Below are positions 7,724 to 20,251 of a DNA stretch of 39,318 nt, piece by piece. The notes beneath the pieces were generated by a model. It saw nothing but the letters and a program-made list of their open reading frames with translations, had not been told where the DNA came from and made no database searches. Location of the stretch: NCBI RefSeq assembly GCF_040289685.1, contig NZ_PSLQ01000029.1, forward strand, positions 1 through 39,318, written 5' to 3'. Position 1 is the first letter of the stretch, and the number at the start of each line of letters is the position of its first letter. This DNA comes from Pyrinomonas sp040289685 (GTDB taxonomy: Bacteria > Acidobacteriota > Blastocatellia > Pyrinomonadales > Pyrinomonadaceae). The translations under genes and the position numbers were made by a program.

Positions 7724-8956
7724 ATGGTACGCCGAACCGACGAAACGCTGCGCTGCTCCTTCTGTGGCAAATCACAGAATGAAGTGAAAAAGCTCATTGC
7801 AGGGCCGAGCGTTTATATCTGCAACGAGTGCATCGATATCTGCAACGAGATCATCTCGGACGATCAGCCGGAACCGGTCGCGTCGCGCCCGCCGTTGCCG
7901 AAACCCGCTGAGATCAAAGCGTTCCTCGACGAGTACGTCATCGGGCAAGAGGAGACGAAAAAACGGCTGGCCGTCGCCGTCTATCAACACTACAAACGTA
8001 TTGAACTGGCCCGCCGCCGGAGCGACATCGAGATCCAAAAGTCGAACATTCTGCTGATCGGACCGACCGGCACAGGCAAAACGCTTCTGGCACAGACTCT
8101 CGCGCGCATCCTTTCAGTTCCTTTCACCATCGTCGATGCCACCACGTTGACGGAAGCTGGCTACGTTGGTGAAGATGTCGAGAACATCATCTTGCGTCTG
8201 CTGCAAGCTGCCGGCGGCGATGTCGAGCGGGCGCAACAGGGCATCATCTACATCGACGAGGTGGACAAGATCTGCCGCAAGGACGAGAACCCCTCGATCA
8301 CGCGCGACGTATCGGGCGAAGGCGTCCAGCAAGCGTTGCTTAAAATACTCGAAGGGACCATCGCCAACGTCCCGCCGCAGGGCGGGCGCAAGCACCCGCA
8401 CCAAGAGTTCTTCCCCGTTGATACGACCAACATCCTCTTCATTTGCGGCGGCGCTTTCGTCGGGCTGGAGAAGGTCATCGAAAAAAGACTGCGCAATAAA
8501 TCGCTCGGCTTTCAAGCCGAGATCCGACCCGGCGCGAACCGCTACGCCGAAGCCATGGCGCACGTGCAACCGGAGGATCTGGTTCGCTACGGCCTGATCC
8601 CGGAGTTTGTCGGGCGTCTTCCGGTGCTCGCCGTTTTGCACGAACTGGATGAAGCGGCGCTCGCGCGCATCTTGACCGAGCCGAAGAACGCGCTCGTCAA
8701 GCAGTACCAGAAGAAGTTCGAGTACGACAACATCAAACTGCGTTTCACCGACGAAGCGTTGCGCGCCATCGCCCATCAAGCCGTGCAACGTAAAGTGGGC
8801 GCGCGCGGGCTGATGATGATCATGGAAGAGCTGTTGCTCGATGCGATGTACGAACTGCCCGGCCAACGGCGCATCAAAGAACTGATCATCACCCGCGAAA
8901 TGGTCGAACGGCGTCGCGTCTTCCCCGCCGAACTGCTCGACGGCGCGGCGGCCTGA
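7724..8956 (+). CDS. clpX: ATP-dependent Clp protease ATP-binding subunit ClpX
   Basis: The AAA+ unfoldase that feeds ClpP, 410 residues. The N-terminal C4 zinc-binding domain has Cys11, Cys14, Cys33 and Cys36 (CSFC...CNEC). Walker A is GPTGTGKT (113-120), Walker B IIYIDEVDKI, and sensor 2 lies in RKVGARGL. Pore-loop and tail regions are family-like, and a ClpP-docking IGF-type loop is expected between Walker B and the sensors. The start is at ATG 7724. It lies 85 bases after clpP behind the stem-loop array and 137 bases before lon. Confidence 0.97.
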   Translation: MVRRTDETLRCSFCGKSQNEVKKLIAGPSVYICNECIDICNEIISDDQPEPVASRPPLPKPAEIKAFLDEYVIGQEETKKRLAVAVYQHYKRIELARRRSDIEIQKSNILLIGPTGTGKTLLAQTLARILSVPFTIVDATTLTEAGYVGEDVENIILRLLQAAGGDVERAQQGIIYIDEVDKICRKDENPSITRDVSGEGVQQALLKILEGTIANVPPQGGRKHPHQEFFPVDTTNILFICGGAFVGLEKVIEKRLRNKSLGFQAEIRPGANRYAEAMAHVQPEDLVRYGLIPEFVGRLPVLAVLHELDEAALARILTEPKNALVKQYQKKFEYDNIKLRFTDEALRAIAHQAVQRKVGARGLMMIMEELLLDAMYELPGQRRIKELIITREMVERRRVFPAELLDGAAA

Positions 8957-9020
8957 ACGCTGCGAGTGGCATTTGCCCCGAAAGTGTTCTAAAATCATCT
9001 TTCGTACAGATCATGAACGG

Positions 9021-9054
9021 AGGGCGAGCGGCTCACGGTAGCGCGTCTCGCCCT
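9021..9054 (+). promoter_or_regulatory. Hairpin in the clpX-lon spacer
   Basis: AGGGCGAG (9021-9028) pairs perfectly with CTCGCCCT (9047-9054) around an 18-nt loop. A -10-like TAAAAT lies at 8990-8995, with no good -35. The structure ends 39 nt before the lon start and may be a weak terminator for clpX or a leader element of a lon-specific transcript. Confidence 0.4.
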
Positions 9055-9093
9055 TCGCAACTTGGGCAGGATCGCTAACACATAAGGCAGGCT

Positions 9094-11535
<2,442 letters not shown>

Positions 11536-11560
11536 AGACCAAAGGCTAGCTTTCGAGCGA

Positions 11561-11600
11561 AGAGGCGGCGCGAGGCGATTCATCTCGCGCCGCCTCTCTT
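11561..11600 (+). terminator. Intrinsic terminator of lon
   Basis: A perfect 14-bp stem, AGAGGCGGCGCGAG (11561-11574) with CTCGCGCCGCCTCT (11584-11597), has a 9-nt loop and is followed by CTTTGT. It starts 25 nt after the lon stop. Confidence 0.82.
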
Positions 11601-11785
11601 TGTGCCGATTGAGGCTGTCAAGTGGCGCTCTCGTCGCCAAGGTGTGCTAAAATCCGCTCACGCATTGAGGGACGAGACGCTATCCCGGCGCGCGCAGAAA
11701 GCGCTGGACGAAATCCGATGTGCGAACCGATTGCGGCTCGTGCCGTTCTTCAAAAGCTTTTTCAACTTCGAGCTGAAGAGGTCAT

Positions 11786-13510
11786 ATGAAAGTGCGACGC
11801 GCGCTTCCTTTCGCCCTTCTCTTCTCCTTTTTCGCCATCGCGCCAGCGCAAGCTGAAGTTCGCTTTCGCATCTTCTTTCGTCCGGCAATCAGCGCCCAGC
11901 CGCTCGATGGTCGGCTTCTGCTTCTGATCTCGAACAACAACCAACGCGAACCGCGCTTTCAGATCACCGAGGACCTCAACACTCAACAGGTCTTCGGCAT
12001 CGACGTTGATGGCTGGAAGCCCAACCAACGGGCCATCATTGATGAGAGCGCCTTCGGCTACCCCCGACGCGCTCTGGCCGACGTCCCGCCCGGCAAGTAC
12101 TGGGTGCAGGCCGTGCTCCACAAGTACGAGACCTTTCATCGCGCCGACGGCCACACGGTCAAACTCCCGATGGATCGCGGCGAAGGGCAGCAGTGGAATC
12201 GAGCGCCCGGCAATCTCTACAGCACGCCCGTGCAGATCGACCTCGATCCGCGCCGCGCGCAGCAGTTCGACATCGAGCTGGATCGGGTGATGCCGCCGAT
12301 CGACCCGCCTAAAGATACCAAATTCATCAAACACGTCCGCATCCAGAGCCAACTGTTGACCAAATTCTGGGGGCGCCCGATCTATATCGGCGCGGCGGTG
12401 CTATTGCCAGCAGGTTTCGACGAACATCCGGAAGCGCGTTACCCGTTGATCGTCTTTCACGACCATTTTACGCCGACCTTCGACGGGTTCCGCGAAACGC
12501 CGCCCGATCCGAATTTGAAGCCCGAATACAGCGAACGGTTCAGAATCGAAGGCTACAATCGCATCGTCCAAGAGTACGCCTATCAGTTCTACAAGGACTG
12601 GACCAGCCCGAACTTCCCGCGGTTCATCATCATCAAAATTCAACACGCCAACCCCTACTACGATGATTCTTACGCGGTCAATTCGGCCAACCTCGGCCCG
12701 TACGGCGACGCCATCAATTACGAACTCATCCCTTACATCGAGAAGAGGTTCCGCGGTATCGGGCAGGGTTGGGCGCGCTTTACCTACGGCGGCTCGACTG
12801 GTGGGTGGGAAGCGCTGGCGACACAGATCTTCTATCCAGAGATGTACAACGGCTGTTTCGCCGCCTGCCCCGACCCGATAGATTTTCGCGCCTACACGAC
12901 GGTGAACATCTACGAGGATGAAAACGCTTATTACATGCCGAGCTACTGGAAACGGCTCGCGCGTCCTGGCAAGCGCAACTACCTCAACCAGATAGTCGCG
13001 ACCATCGAGGACATGAACCATATGGAACTGGCGCTCGGCACCAAAGGGCGCTCAGGCGGACAATGGGACATCTGGCAAGCGGTCTTCTCGCCCGTCGGGC
13101 GAGATGGTTATCCGAAACCGATTTGGGATAAACTGACTGGCAAGATAGATCGTGAAGTGGCTCAGTATTGGCGCGAGCATTACGATCTGGGCTACATTCT
13201 GCGCCGCGACTGGGCCGCGCTCGGGCCGAAACTGGTTGGCAAGATCCACATCTACGTCGGCGAGATGGACAACTACTTCTTGAACAATGCCGTCTACCTC
13301 GTCGAAGAGTTCCTCAAACAGACGAAAGATCCGCACTATGCAGGCGAAGTGGATTACGAGCCGCGCGCCGAACATTGCTGGAACGGCGATCACACACGTC
13401 CGAACGCCATCTCGCGCTTGAGGTACAACCAGATGTACGTCCCCAAGATACTCGAACGGATCGAGAAGACAGCACCGCCTGGAGCGGATCTGAAGAGTTG
13501 GCGTTACTGA
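11786..13510 (+). CDS. Exported esterase-like alpha/beta hydrolase
   Basis: A 574-residue protein with a clean signal peptide (MKVRRALPFALLFSFFAIAP then AQAE), so it is exported. The C-terminal half looks like an enterochelin-esterase/esterase-D type hydrolase: YPLIVFHDHF strand, then nucleophile Ser337 in YGGSTGGWEAL, with candidate acid and His in the region ending AEHCWNGDHT. The N-terminal 190 residues form an all-beta region probably made of two small domains. The substrate cannot be read from the sequence. The downstream gamma-glutamyltransferase starts 112 bases later in the same direction, so they may share a transcript. A TAAAAT at 11648-11653 is the nearest -10-like box. Confidence 0.78.
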   Translation: MKVRRALPFALLFSFFAIAPAQAEVRFRIFFRPAISAQPLDGRLLLLISNNNQREPRFQITEDLNTQQVFGIDVDGWKPNQRAIIDESAFGYPRRALADVPPGKYWVQAVLHKYETFHRADGHTVKLPMDRGEGQQWNRAPGNLYSTPVQIDLDPRRAQQFDIELDRVMPPIDPPKDTKFIKHVRIQSQLLTKFWGRPIYIGAAVLLPAGFDEHPEARYPLIVFHDHFTPTFDGFRETPPDPNLKPEYSERFRIEGYNRIVQEYAYQFYKDWTSPNFPRFIIIKIQHANPYYDDSYAVNSANLGPYGDAINYELIPYIEKRFRGIGQGWARFTYGGSTGGWEALATQIFYPEMYNGCFAACPDPIDFRAYTTVNIYEDENAYYMPSYWKRLARPGKRNYLNQIVATIEDMNHMELALGTKGRSGGQWDIWQAVFSPVGRDGYPKPIWDKLTGKIDREVAQYWREHYDLGYILRRDWAALGPKLVGKIHIYVGEMDNYFLNNAVYLVEEFLKQTKDPHYAGEVDYEPRAEHCWNGDHTRPNAISRLRYNQMYVPKILERIEKTAPPGADLKSWRY

Positions 13511-13622
13511 AAACCACATTGCGTCACCTGCCCTGCGAGCGACGCGCGGAGATCCTCTTTTGGATCAGGCTCGAAAAGGTGCGCGTCAACTGCCTCGAAA
13601 AACCTATGCAGAGGAGAGACGA

Positions 13623-15494
13623 ATGGCTCGAATCAAACTCTTGGCGCTTTTGATCTTTACTCATATGATCTTCGGACCGAACCTCTACGCTCAACAACGC
13701 ACGCAGAAGCCGCCGCTTCACGCCAAACATTGGATGGCGATCACCGGCAAACCCTTGGCAGCGACCGCTGGCGCAATGATCTTTCAAAAGGGCGGCAACG
13801 CCGTCGATGCCGCTTGCGCGATGATCGCCGCGACCTGCACGATGTGGGATACGCTCGGGTGGGGCGGCGAAACGCAAGCGTTGATCTACAACCCGCAGAC
13901 GCGAAAAGTCGTCGGCATCAACGCCCTCGGCGTTGCGCCGACGGGCGCGACGCCAGAATTCTTCCGCCGCAAAGGGATGAAATATCCGCCCGAATACGGG
14001 CCGCTCGCCGCAGTTACGCCGGGTACGCCGGGCGGCATACTCGTTATGCTCGCCGAATTCGGCAAGCTCTCGCTCAAAGACGTGCTCGAACCGGCGATTC
14101 AGATGGCTGACGGCTACCCGATCGAGGCGGAAACAGCCAACCTGATCGAACGCGAGAAGGAACGGCTCAAGCAGTGGCCTTACTCGCGACAGGTGATGCT
14201 TCCGCATCTCGGCCAGAAACGCGAAGCGCCTGAGCCGGGCGAGATCTTCCGTCAACCCGATCTCGCCACGACGCTGCGCAAACTGGTCGAAGCCGAACAA
14301 CAGGCGCTGCGACAAGGCAAGAGCCGCAAAGAGGCGATCTACGCCGCGTACGAGCGGTTCTACAAAGGCGACATCGCCCGCGAGATCGTGCGCAGCGTGC
14401 AAGAACAGGGCGGCTTGTTCACGCTCGAGGATCTGGCCCGCTGGCGCGTCTACATCGAAGAGCCGGTTAAGACCGACTACAAAGGGATCGAAGTGTACAA
14501 GTTGACGACGTGGGTGCAGGGACCCGTCATGCTCCAGACGCTCAACATTCTGGAGAACTTCGACCTGCGCGCGATGGGTTACAACAGCGCGCGTTACATT
14601 CACACGCTCTATCAGGCGATGAACCTAGCTTTCGCCGATCGGGATTTCTACTACGGCGACCCCTATTTTCCGCCCGCCGAACCCATTCGCGGATTGCTCT
14701 CGAAAGAGTACGCGCGCGAGCGAGCGAAGCTCATCAATATGGAGCGCAACGATCCGAACATCAAACCGGGAGATCCTTATCCGTTTCAAGGCGAACGCAA
14801 TCCCTACCTGAAGCTTTTGGAGCGTTGGGGCGAACGGCGGGAGAAAGATGGCGCAAAGAGCGGCGAGCAAGAGAGCGCGCGTTCCGAGCAAGAGTTCGAG
14901 AAGGATTTTTACGCCGGCACGACTTCCGTCATCGCGGCTGACGAAGAGGGCTGGGTCGTCTCGGTGACACCGAGCGGCGGCTGGATTCCAGCGGTGATCG
15001 CCGGGCGCACGGGGATTGGGCTGAGCCAACGAATGCAAAGCTTCGTGCTCGACGAGGCCGAGAACCCCTTCAACGTCGTCGCGCCGGGCAAGCGTCCGCG
15101 CGCGACTTTGACGCCGAGCCTCGCCTTGCGCGACGGGCAGCCCTATTTGGCCTTTGCCGTTCAAGGCGGCGACAGTCAAGACCAGAATCTTTTGCAGTTC
15201 TTCTTGAACATCGTTGAGTTCGGCATGACCGTTCAAGAGGCGACCGAAGCGGCCAACTTCAACAGTTTCCAGATGCGCAGCTCTTTCGGCAACCACGAAT
15301 CGCGCCCCGGCAGAATCCTGCTCAACGAAGCGATTCCGTCTTGGGTGCGGAACGAACTGCGCAAGATGGGGTATGAGATGACCTTCGCCGCGCGCACTTC
15401 GGGGCCGATCAACGCTGTTATGTTCGACCGCAAACATGGGACGATGTGGGGCGGGTCGAGCAATCACGGCGAAGATTACGGCATCGCGTGGTAG
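13623..15494 (+). CDS. ggt: Gamma-glutamyltransferase-like Ntn hydrolase, exported
   Basis: A 623-residue preproenzyme. The start at ATG 13623 has GAGGAGAG just upstream and yields a signal peptide (MARIKLLALLIFTHMIFGPN). GGT-family features include GGNAVDAACAM, LGWGGE, TPGTPGG and, near the C-terminus, GKRPRATLTPSL and GGDSQDQNLLQF. Autocleavage should occur before Thr433 in FYAGTTSVIAAD to give the catalytic small subunit. Classical GGTs read TTHxSVVD here; this protein reads TTSVIAAD, so the His two residues after the Thr is missing. It may therefore be a divergent member with a different donor specificity. The partner esterase lies directly upstream. Confidence 0.88.
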   Translation: MARIKLLALLIFTHMIFGPNLYAQQRTQKPPLHAKHWMAITGKPLAATAGAMIFQKGGNAVDAACAMIAATCTMWDTLGWGGETQALIYNPQTRKVVGINALGVAPTGATPEFFRRKGMKYPPEYGPLAAVTPGTPGGILVMLAEFGKLSLKDVLEPAIQMADGYPIEAETANLIEREKERLKQWPYSRQVMLPHLGQKREAPEPGEIFRQPDLATTLRKLVEAEQQALRQGKSRKEAIYAAYERFYKGDIAREIVRSVQEQGGLFTLEDLARWRVYIEEPVKTDYKGIEVYKLTTWVQGPVMLQTLNILENFDLRAMGYNSARYIHTLYQAMNLAFADRDFYYGDPYFPPAEPIRGLLSKEYARERAKLINMERNDPNIKPGDPYPFQGERNPYLKLLERWGERREKDGAKSGEQESARSEQEFEKDFYAGTTSVIAADEEGWVVSVTPSGGWIPAVIAGRTGIGLSQRMQSFVLDEAENPFNVVAPGKRPRATLTPSLALRDGQPYLAFAVQGGDSQDQNLLQFFLNIVEFGMTVQEATEAANFNSFQMRSSFGNHESRPGRILLNEAIPSWVRNELRKMGYEMTFAARTSGPINAVMFDRKHGTMWGGSSNHGEDYGIAW

Positions 15495-15585
15495 CAACCC
15501 CGGGCGCAAACCGGAGCCATTGCGCGACCTCAAATCGGACCGCGCCGAGGCGTTAAACCCAAGTCGAAAGGCTTACGGGCGCGCC

Positions 15586-15677
15586 TAGCTGTCAAGCTTA
15601 CCGCTCGTCGAGATGGGGAAAAACGAAATTTGCCATAAAGGGATGAAGTGCGTTTAGCTGTCAAGCTGCTGCTCGTC
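15586..15677 (+). repeat. Direct repeat upstream of engB containing GCTGTCAAG
   Basis: TAGCTGTCAAGCT occurs at 15586-15598 and again at 15655-15667, each followed within a few bases by GCTCGTC. The core GCTGTCAAG also occurs at 11614-11622 and 31305-31313, both upstream of genes. Role unknown. Confidence 0.5.
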
Positions 15678-15704
15678 CGTTGCAAGCAAAGCGGAGCGGT
15701 TCGC

Positions 15705-15734
15705 TTGTCGAAACGCGGCGCGCAAAGATATATT
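15705..15734 (+). promoter_or_regulatory. Candidate promoter of engB
   Basis: TTGTCG (15705-15710), an 18-nt spacer and TATATT (15729-15734). A start of transcription near 15741 makes the upstream in-frame TTG at 15733 unusable and supports ATG 15760 as the translation start. Confidence 0.5.
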
Positions 15735-15759
15735 GATTGTCACTTTGGCACCGACGCCG

Positions 15760-16401
15760 ATGAAGATCACGAGCGCGGAGTTCATTCGAAGCGCGGCGAC
15801 GGAGCGCGACTGGCCCACGCCGTCGCTTCCAGAGATAGCCTTTCTGGGGCGCTCGAACGTGGGCAAGTCGAGCTTGATCAATTCCCTGCTCGGGCGACGT
15901 CTGGCGCGCACGTCCTCAACGCCGGGACGCACGCAGACGCTCAACTTCTTTCTCATCAACGAACGTTTTCGATTCGTGGATCTTCCCGGCTACGGGTACG
16001 CGCGAGTGCCAGCCGAAGTGCGCCGCGCCTGGGGCGAGATGGTCACGCGCTACCTTGCCAAACGCGAGGAGCTTGTGCTATCAATTCACCTTGTAGATTC
16101 GCGCCACGACCCCACAGAGTTGGATCTGCAGCTTCACGAGTGGTTGCTGTACCACGCGAGACCGCAGATCACGGTCGCCACGAAATCCGATAAGCTTTCG
16201 CAAAACGAGATGCGACGAAAGATCGAACGCATCCGGCGCGCGCTGAATCTCGACGAAGTGATCCCCTTTTCAGCCGTGACCGGGCGAGGACGCGATGAAG
16301 TTTGGCGGGCGATCGACGCGGCGCTTCGAGACCGCAAACAGGCGAGCCGATCCGCTCTGGGGAAGAATGCAGGCGACGCGAACGACGCCTCGCGCATCTA
16401 A
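15760..16401 (+). CDS. engB: Ribosome-biogenesis GTPase EngB/YsxC
   Basis: A P-loop TRAFAC GTPase for assembly of the 50S subunit, 213 residues from ATG 15760. G1 is GRSNVGKSSLI (30-40), the G2 threonine lies in STPGRTQT, G3 is DLPG (74-77), G4 TKSD (141-144) and G5 SAVTG (171-175). The TPGRTQTLNFF switch is diagnostic of the EngB/YihA group. A short charged C-terminal tail follows the G domain. The ATG lacks a clear Shine-Dalgarno. It is probably its own transcription unit, since rho starts 264 bases downstream. Confidence 0.95.
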   Translation: MKITSAEFIRSAATERDWPTPSLPEIAFLGRSNVGKSSLINSLLGRRLARTSSTPGRTQTLNFFLINERFRFVDLPGYGYARVPAEVRRAWGEMVTRYLAKREELVLSIHLVDSRHDPTELDLQLHEWLLYHARPQITVATKSDKLSQNEMRRKIERIRRALNLDEVIPFSAVTGRGRDEVWRAIDAALRDRKQASRSALGKNAGDANDASRI

Positions 16402-16497
16402 AGCGGGTGGAAATCACCACGAAGCGAAAACTTGCTCGCGCCGCGCGCACACGCCGAAAGAGCGCGTCGAGCGCGAACGCGTTGAAAACGTAGGATG

Positions 16498-16513
16498 TTC
16501 GGCATCAGCCGAA
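16498..16513 (+). promoter_or_regulatory. Hairpin in the 264-bp engB-rho spacer
   Basis: TTCGGC (16498-16503), loop ATCA and GCCGAA (16508-16513) form a perfect tetraloop hairpin. rho genes often have long leaders used for autoregulation; nothing more specific was seen here. A TTGACA at about 16570 has no matching -10. Confidence 0.3.
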
Positions 16514-16665
16514 TCATCTTGGTGCTTACCTTTAGCGCGTCGGTACACGCGCGAGTTTCCCCGAAAATTCAAGCACTTTGACAGTGATTCCGAATCCTTT
16601 CCAAAACCGCGCCGGAGCGGCTGGCCCAAGCCAGCGACTCCGCGCGCCGTTGAGATACGAAACTT

Positions 16666-18066
<1,401 letters not shown>

Positions 18067-18091
18067 CAGCCCATCGAGCGAAGGGTTCGCG

Positions 18092-18121
18092 CGCGGCGAA
18101 GGGACAAGAACCTTCGCCGCG
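18092..18121 (+). terminator. Stem-loop after rho
   Basis: CGCGGCGAAGG (18092-18102) pairs with CCTTCGCCGCG (18111-18121) around an 8-nt loop. No U tract follows, and the glgA ribosome-binding site begins about 25 nt later, so readthrough or a translational role is possible. Confidence 0.45.
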
Positions 18122-18158
18122 GCGGCTCGTTCGAAGTCTGTCTTTGAGGAGGCTCGTT

Positions 18159-19589
18159 TTGCGCGTTGCGTTTCTGTCACCGGAAGCCATTCCCTATTCG
18201 AAAACGGGTGGGCTCGGCGATGTCGCCGGGGCGTTGCCTAAAGCGCTACGCCGCACGGGAGCGGTGGACGTCGCCCTTTTCACGCCGCTCTACGAAAGTA
18301 CGGACCGCCGTTTGCTCGACGCGCTCGTCTTCGAGTCGCTTGAAATCCCTTGGCGCGCCACAATTCATCAAGCCCGCGTCTGGTACAGCGAGGCCGGCGG
18401 CGTCCCCACCTTTCTTCTCGATGCCCCGACATATTTTGCGCGCCCGGGCATCTATGGGTACTCCGACGATCACGAGCGTTTCGCTTTCTTCTGCCGAGCA
18501 ACGCTCGCGTTGCTTCGCTTGCTCGGACAAGCGCCCGACATCGTTCATGGCAACGACTGGACCTGTGGCTTCGCCATGGTCGAGCTGGCTAAGTTGCGTG
18601 CGCGCGATCCGTTCTTCGCGCGCACGCGCACGCTCTTTTCCATTCACAACTTGGCTTATCAAGGAGCGTTCGGCGTGGAGAACCTTTCGGCGCTCGACTT
18701 CAGTGACGCCGAAAGCATCGGCCTCTTTCGCCAAAACGGTGCGGCATCGGCGCTCAAGGCCGGGATCATGTCCGCCGACTGGCTCTCCACCGTCAGCCGT
18801 CGTTACGCGCTCGAAATCCAAACGCCGGAGCTAGGTTATGGCCTCGACTGGTTGCTTCGCGCCCGCCGCGAGCGTTTGGTCGGCATCACCAACGGCATCG
18901 ATTACGAAGTCTGGAATCCGGCCACTGACCCCATGATCGCCGCCCGCTACAGCGCCGATGACCCGTCTGGCAAAGTTGAGTGTAAAGCCGATCTTCTCCG
19001 CCGCTTCGGGTTGCCAGTTGATCTGTCGCGCCCCGTTGTCGCCACCATCTCGCGTCTGGTCGCGCAAAAAGGTTATGACCTGATCCGCGAAGCGGCATGG
19101 GCCATGCTCGAAGCGGGAGCATGCTTCATCGCGCTTGGCGCGGGCGCACGCGAATACGAAGAGTTTCTGCAGAGCTTGCGCGATAGCGCTCCGGATCGCG
19201 TGGGCGTGTACATCGGTTACGCGGGCGAGGCATTGGCACACCAGATCGAAGCCGGAGCCGACATCTTTCTCATGCCCTCGCTCTATGAGCCGTGCGGACT
19301 CAATCAGATGTATAGCATGCGCTACGGCACCGTGCCCGTAGTGCGCGCCACGGGCGGACTCGATGATACGGTGGAGCAGTTCGATCGCGTGCGACGGACG
19401 GGGACCGGCTTCAAGTTCGGTCCCTACCGCGCTGAGGCCATGCTCGAAAGTCTGTACGAGGCTTTTTACTGTTACGGCGAACCGGAGGTGTGGCGCACCG
19501 TTCAACTCAATGGCATGCGCCAGAACAATTCGTGGGAGGCGACTGCGTGGCGCTACTCGGAGCTTTACCACACCGCCCAGCGGAGCTAA
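18159..19589 (+). CDS. glgA: Glycogen synthase (ADP-glucose type, GT5)
   Basis: It transfers glucose from ADP-glucose to growing alpha-1,4-glucan. The start is TTG 18159: AGGAGG at 18147-18152 is six bases upstream, and the protein then opens MRVAFLSPEAIPYSKTGGLGD like the family; an in-frame TTG at 18144 would overlap the ribosome-binding site. The length is 476 aa. Motifs are KTGGLGDVAGALP (ADP-glucose-binding Lys), VHGNDWTCG, ITNGIDYEVWNP, GAGAREYEE and the C-terminal LYEPCGLNQMYSMRYGTVP with the catalytic Glu. No other glycogen gene is adjacent; rho precedes it. Confidence 0.95.
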   Translation: MRVAFLSPEAIPYSKTGGLGDVAGALPKALRRTGAVDVALFTPLYESTDRRLLDALVFESLEIPWRATIHQARVWYSEAGGVPTFLLDAPTYFARPGIYGYSDDHERFAFFCRATLALLRLLGQAPDIVHGNDWTCGFAMVELAKLRARDPFFARTRTLFSIHNLAYQGAFGVENLSALDFSDAESIGLFRQNGAASALKAGIMSADWLSTVSRRYALEIQTPELGYGLDWLLRARRERLVGITNGIDYEVWNPATDPMIAARYSADDPSGKVECKADLLRRFGLPVDLSRPVVATISRLVAQKGYDLIREAAWAMLEAGACFIALGAGAREYEEFLQSLRDSAPDRVGVYIGYAGEALAHQIEAGADIFLMPSLYEPCGLNQMYSMRYGTVPVVRATGGLDDTVEQFDRVRRTGTGFKFGPYRAEAMLESLYEAFYCYGEPEVWRTVQLNGMRQNNSWEATAWRYSELYHTAQRS

Positions 19590-19625
19590 AAGCGCAGGCC
19601 AAAAGATTGAGCCGCGCGCGACAAC

Positions 19626-19691
19626 CGCCTTTAAAAGGCCTTTGAAAGGCGCGCAAGGGCGCGAGCAACAACTTGCGCTCCGAGCCTTTTT
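19626..19691 (+). terminator. glgA terminator overlapped by a near-perfect palindrome
   Basis: Terminator: AAAGGCGCGCAAG (19645-19657) pairs with CTTGCGC (19672-19678) and, after a 5-nt bulge, GCCTTT (19684-19689), running into TTTTT (19687-19691). Its 5' arm is also the right half of a 26-bp palindrome at 19626-19651 with a single mismatched pair (A33/G44 of 196xx). The two folds exclude each other. Confidence 0.65.
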
Positions 19692-19763
19692 CGGCGATAT
19701 TTGACCACGCGCCGGAATCCGGTTTGAAAGAGGAAATCATTGGGTTAAGGAGAAGAAGCATTC

Positions 19764-20111
19764 ATGAGCGAACACGTGCTCGAAGTGACGGACAACACTT
19801 TCGAACAGGAGGTCTTGCGGGCCGACAAGCCCGTGCTGGTCGATTTTTGGGCGGAATGGTGCGCTCCCTGTCGCATGCTCGCCCCCACTGTGGATGCCAT
19901 CGCCAAACAGTATGCGGGAAGCGCTAAGATCGTCAAAGTCAACGTTGACGACAATCCGCAGACGCCAGAGCGCTACGGCATCAAAGGGATCCCGACGTTG
20001 ATCTTGTTCAAAAACGGCAAAGAAGAAGAGCGCGTTGTCGGTGCGATCTCGAAAGAGGCGATGGCGCGCATGATCGAAAAGCATCTGTCAGCGGCCAACG
20101 CCCAAAAATAG
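19764..20111 (+). CDS. trxA: Thioredoxin
   Basis: A 115-residue cytoplasmic disulfide reductase. The active site is WCAPC (Cys33, Cys36), a variant of the usual WCGPC with Ala for Gly. The cis-Pro loop is GIPTLI (Pro77). FWAEWCAPCRMLAP and VNVDDNP are family landmarks, and the fold is complete. The start ATG has TTAAGGAGAAG upstream. It stands between the glgA terminator and its own hairpin, so it is probably monocistronic. Confidence 0.96.
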   Translation: MSEHVLEVTDNTFEQEVLRADKPVLVDFWAEWCAPCRMLAPTVDAIAKQYAGSAKIVKVNVDDNPQTPERYGIKGIPTLILFKNGKEEERVVGAISKEAMARMIEKHLSAANAQK

Positions 20112-20124
20112 ATCTTCGCCGAAT

Positions 20125-20165
20125 GCGTGGCGTGGATAGGGGGTCGAAGCGGTTCCACGCCACGC
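20125..20165 (+). terminator. Stem-loop terminator of trxA
   Basis: A perfect 12-bp stem, GCGTGGCGTGGA (20125-20136) with TCCACGCCACGC (20154-20165), has a 17-nt loop. A second small hairpin, GCCC-gtttt-GGGC (20166-20178), follows at once. Confidence 0.6.
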
Positions 20166-20212
20166 GCCCGTTTTGGGCCCTTGCAAAGCCTGATAAAAGC
20201 GCTAGGTTGAGG

Positions 20213-20236
20213 AGCTGAGCAATCCTCAGCTATTTT
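20213..20236 (+). terminator. Small hairpin with short T run before the YkgJ-like gene
   Basis: AGCTGAG (20213-20219), loop CAATC and CTCAGCT (20225-20231), then ATTTTGG. It lies 15 bases before the next start codon, so it could instead be a leader hairpin affecting translation. Confidence 0.4.
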
Positions 20237-20251
20237 GGCGCGATATGAGCG

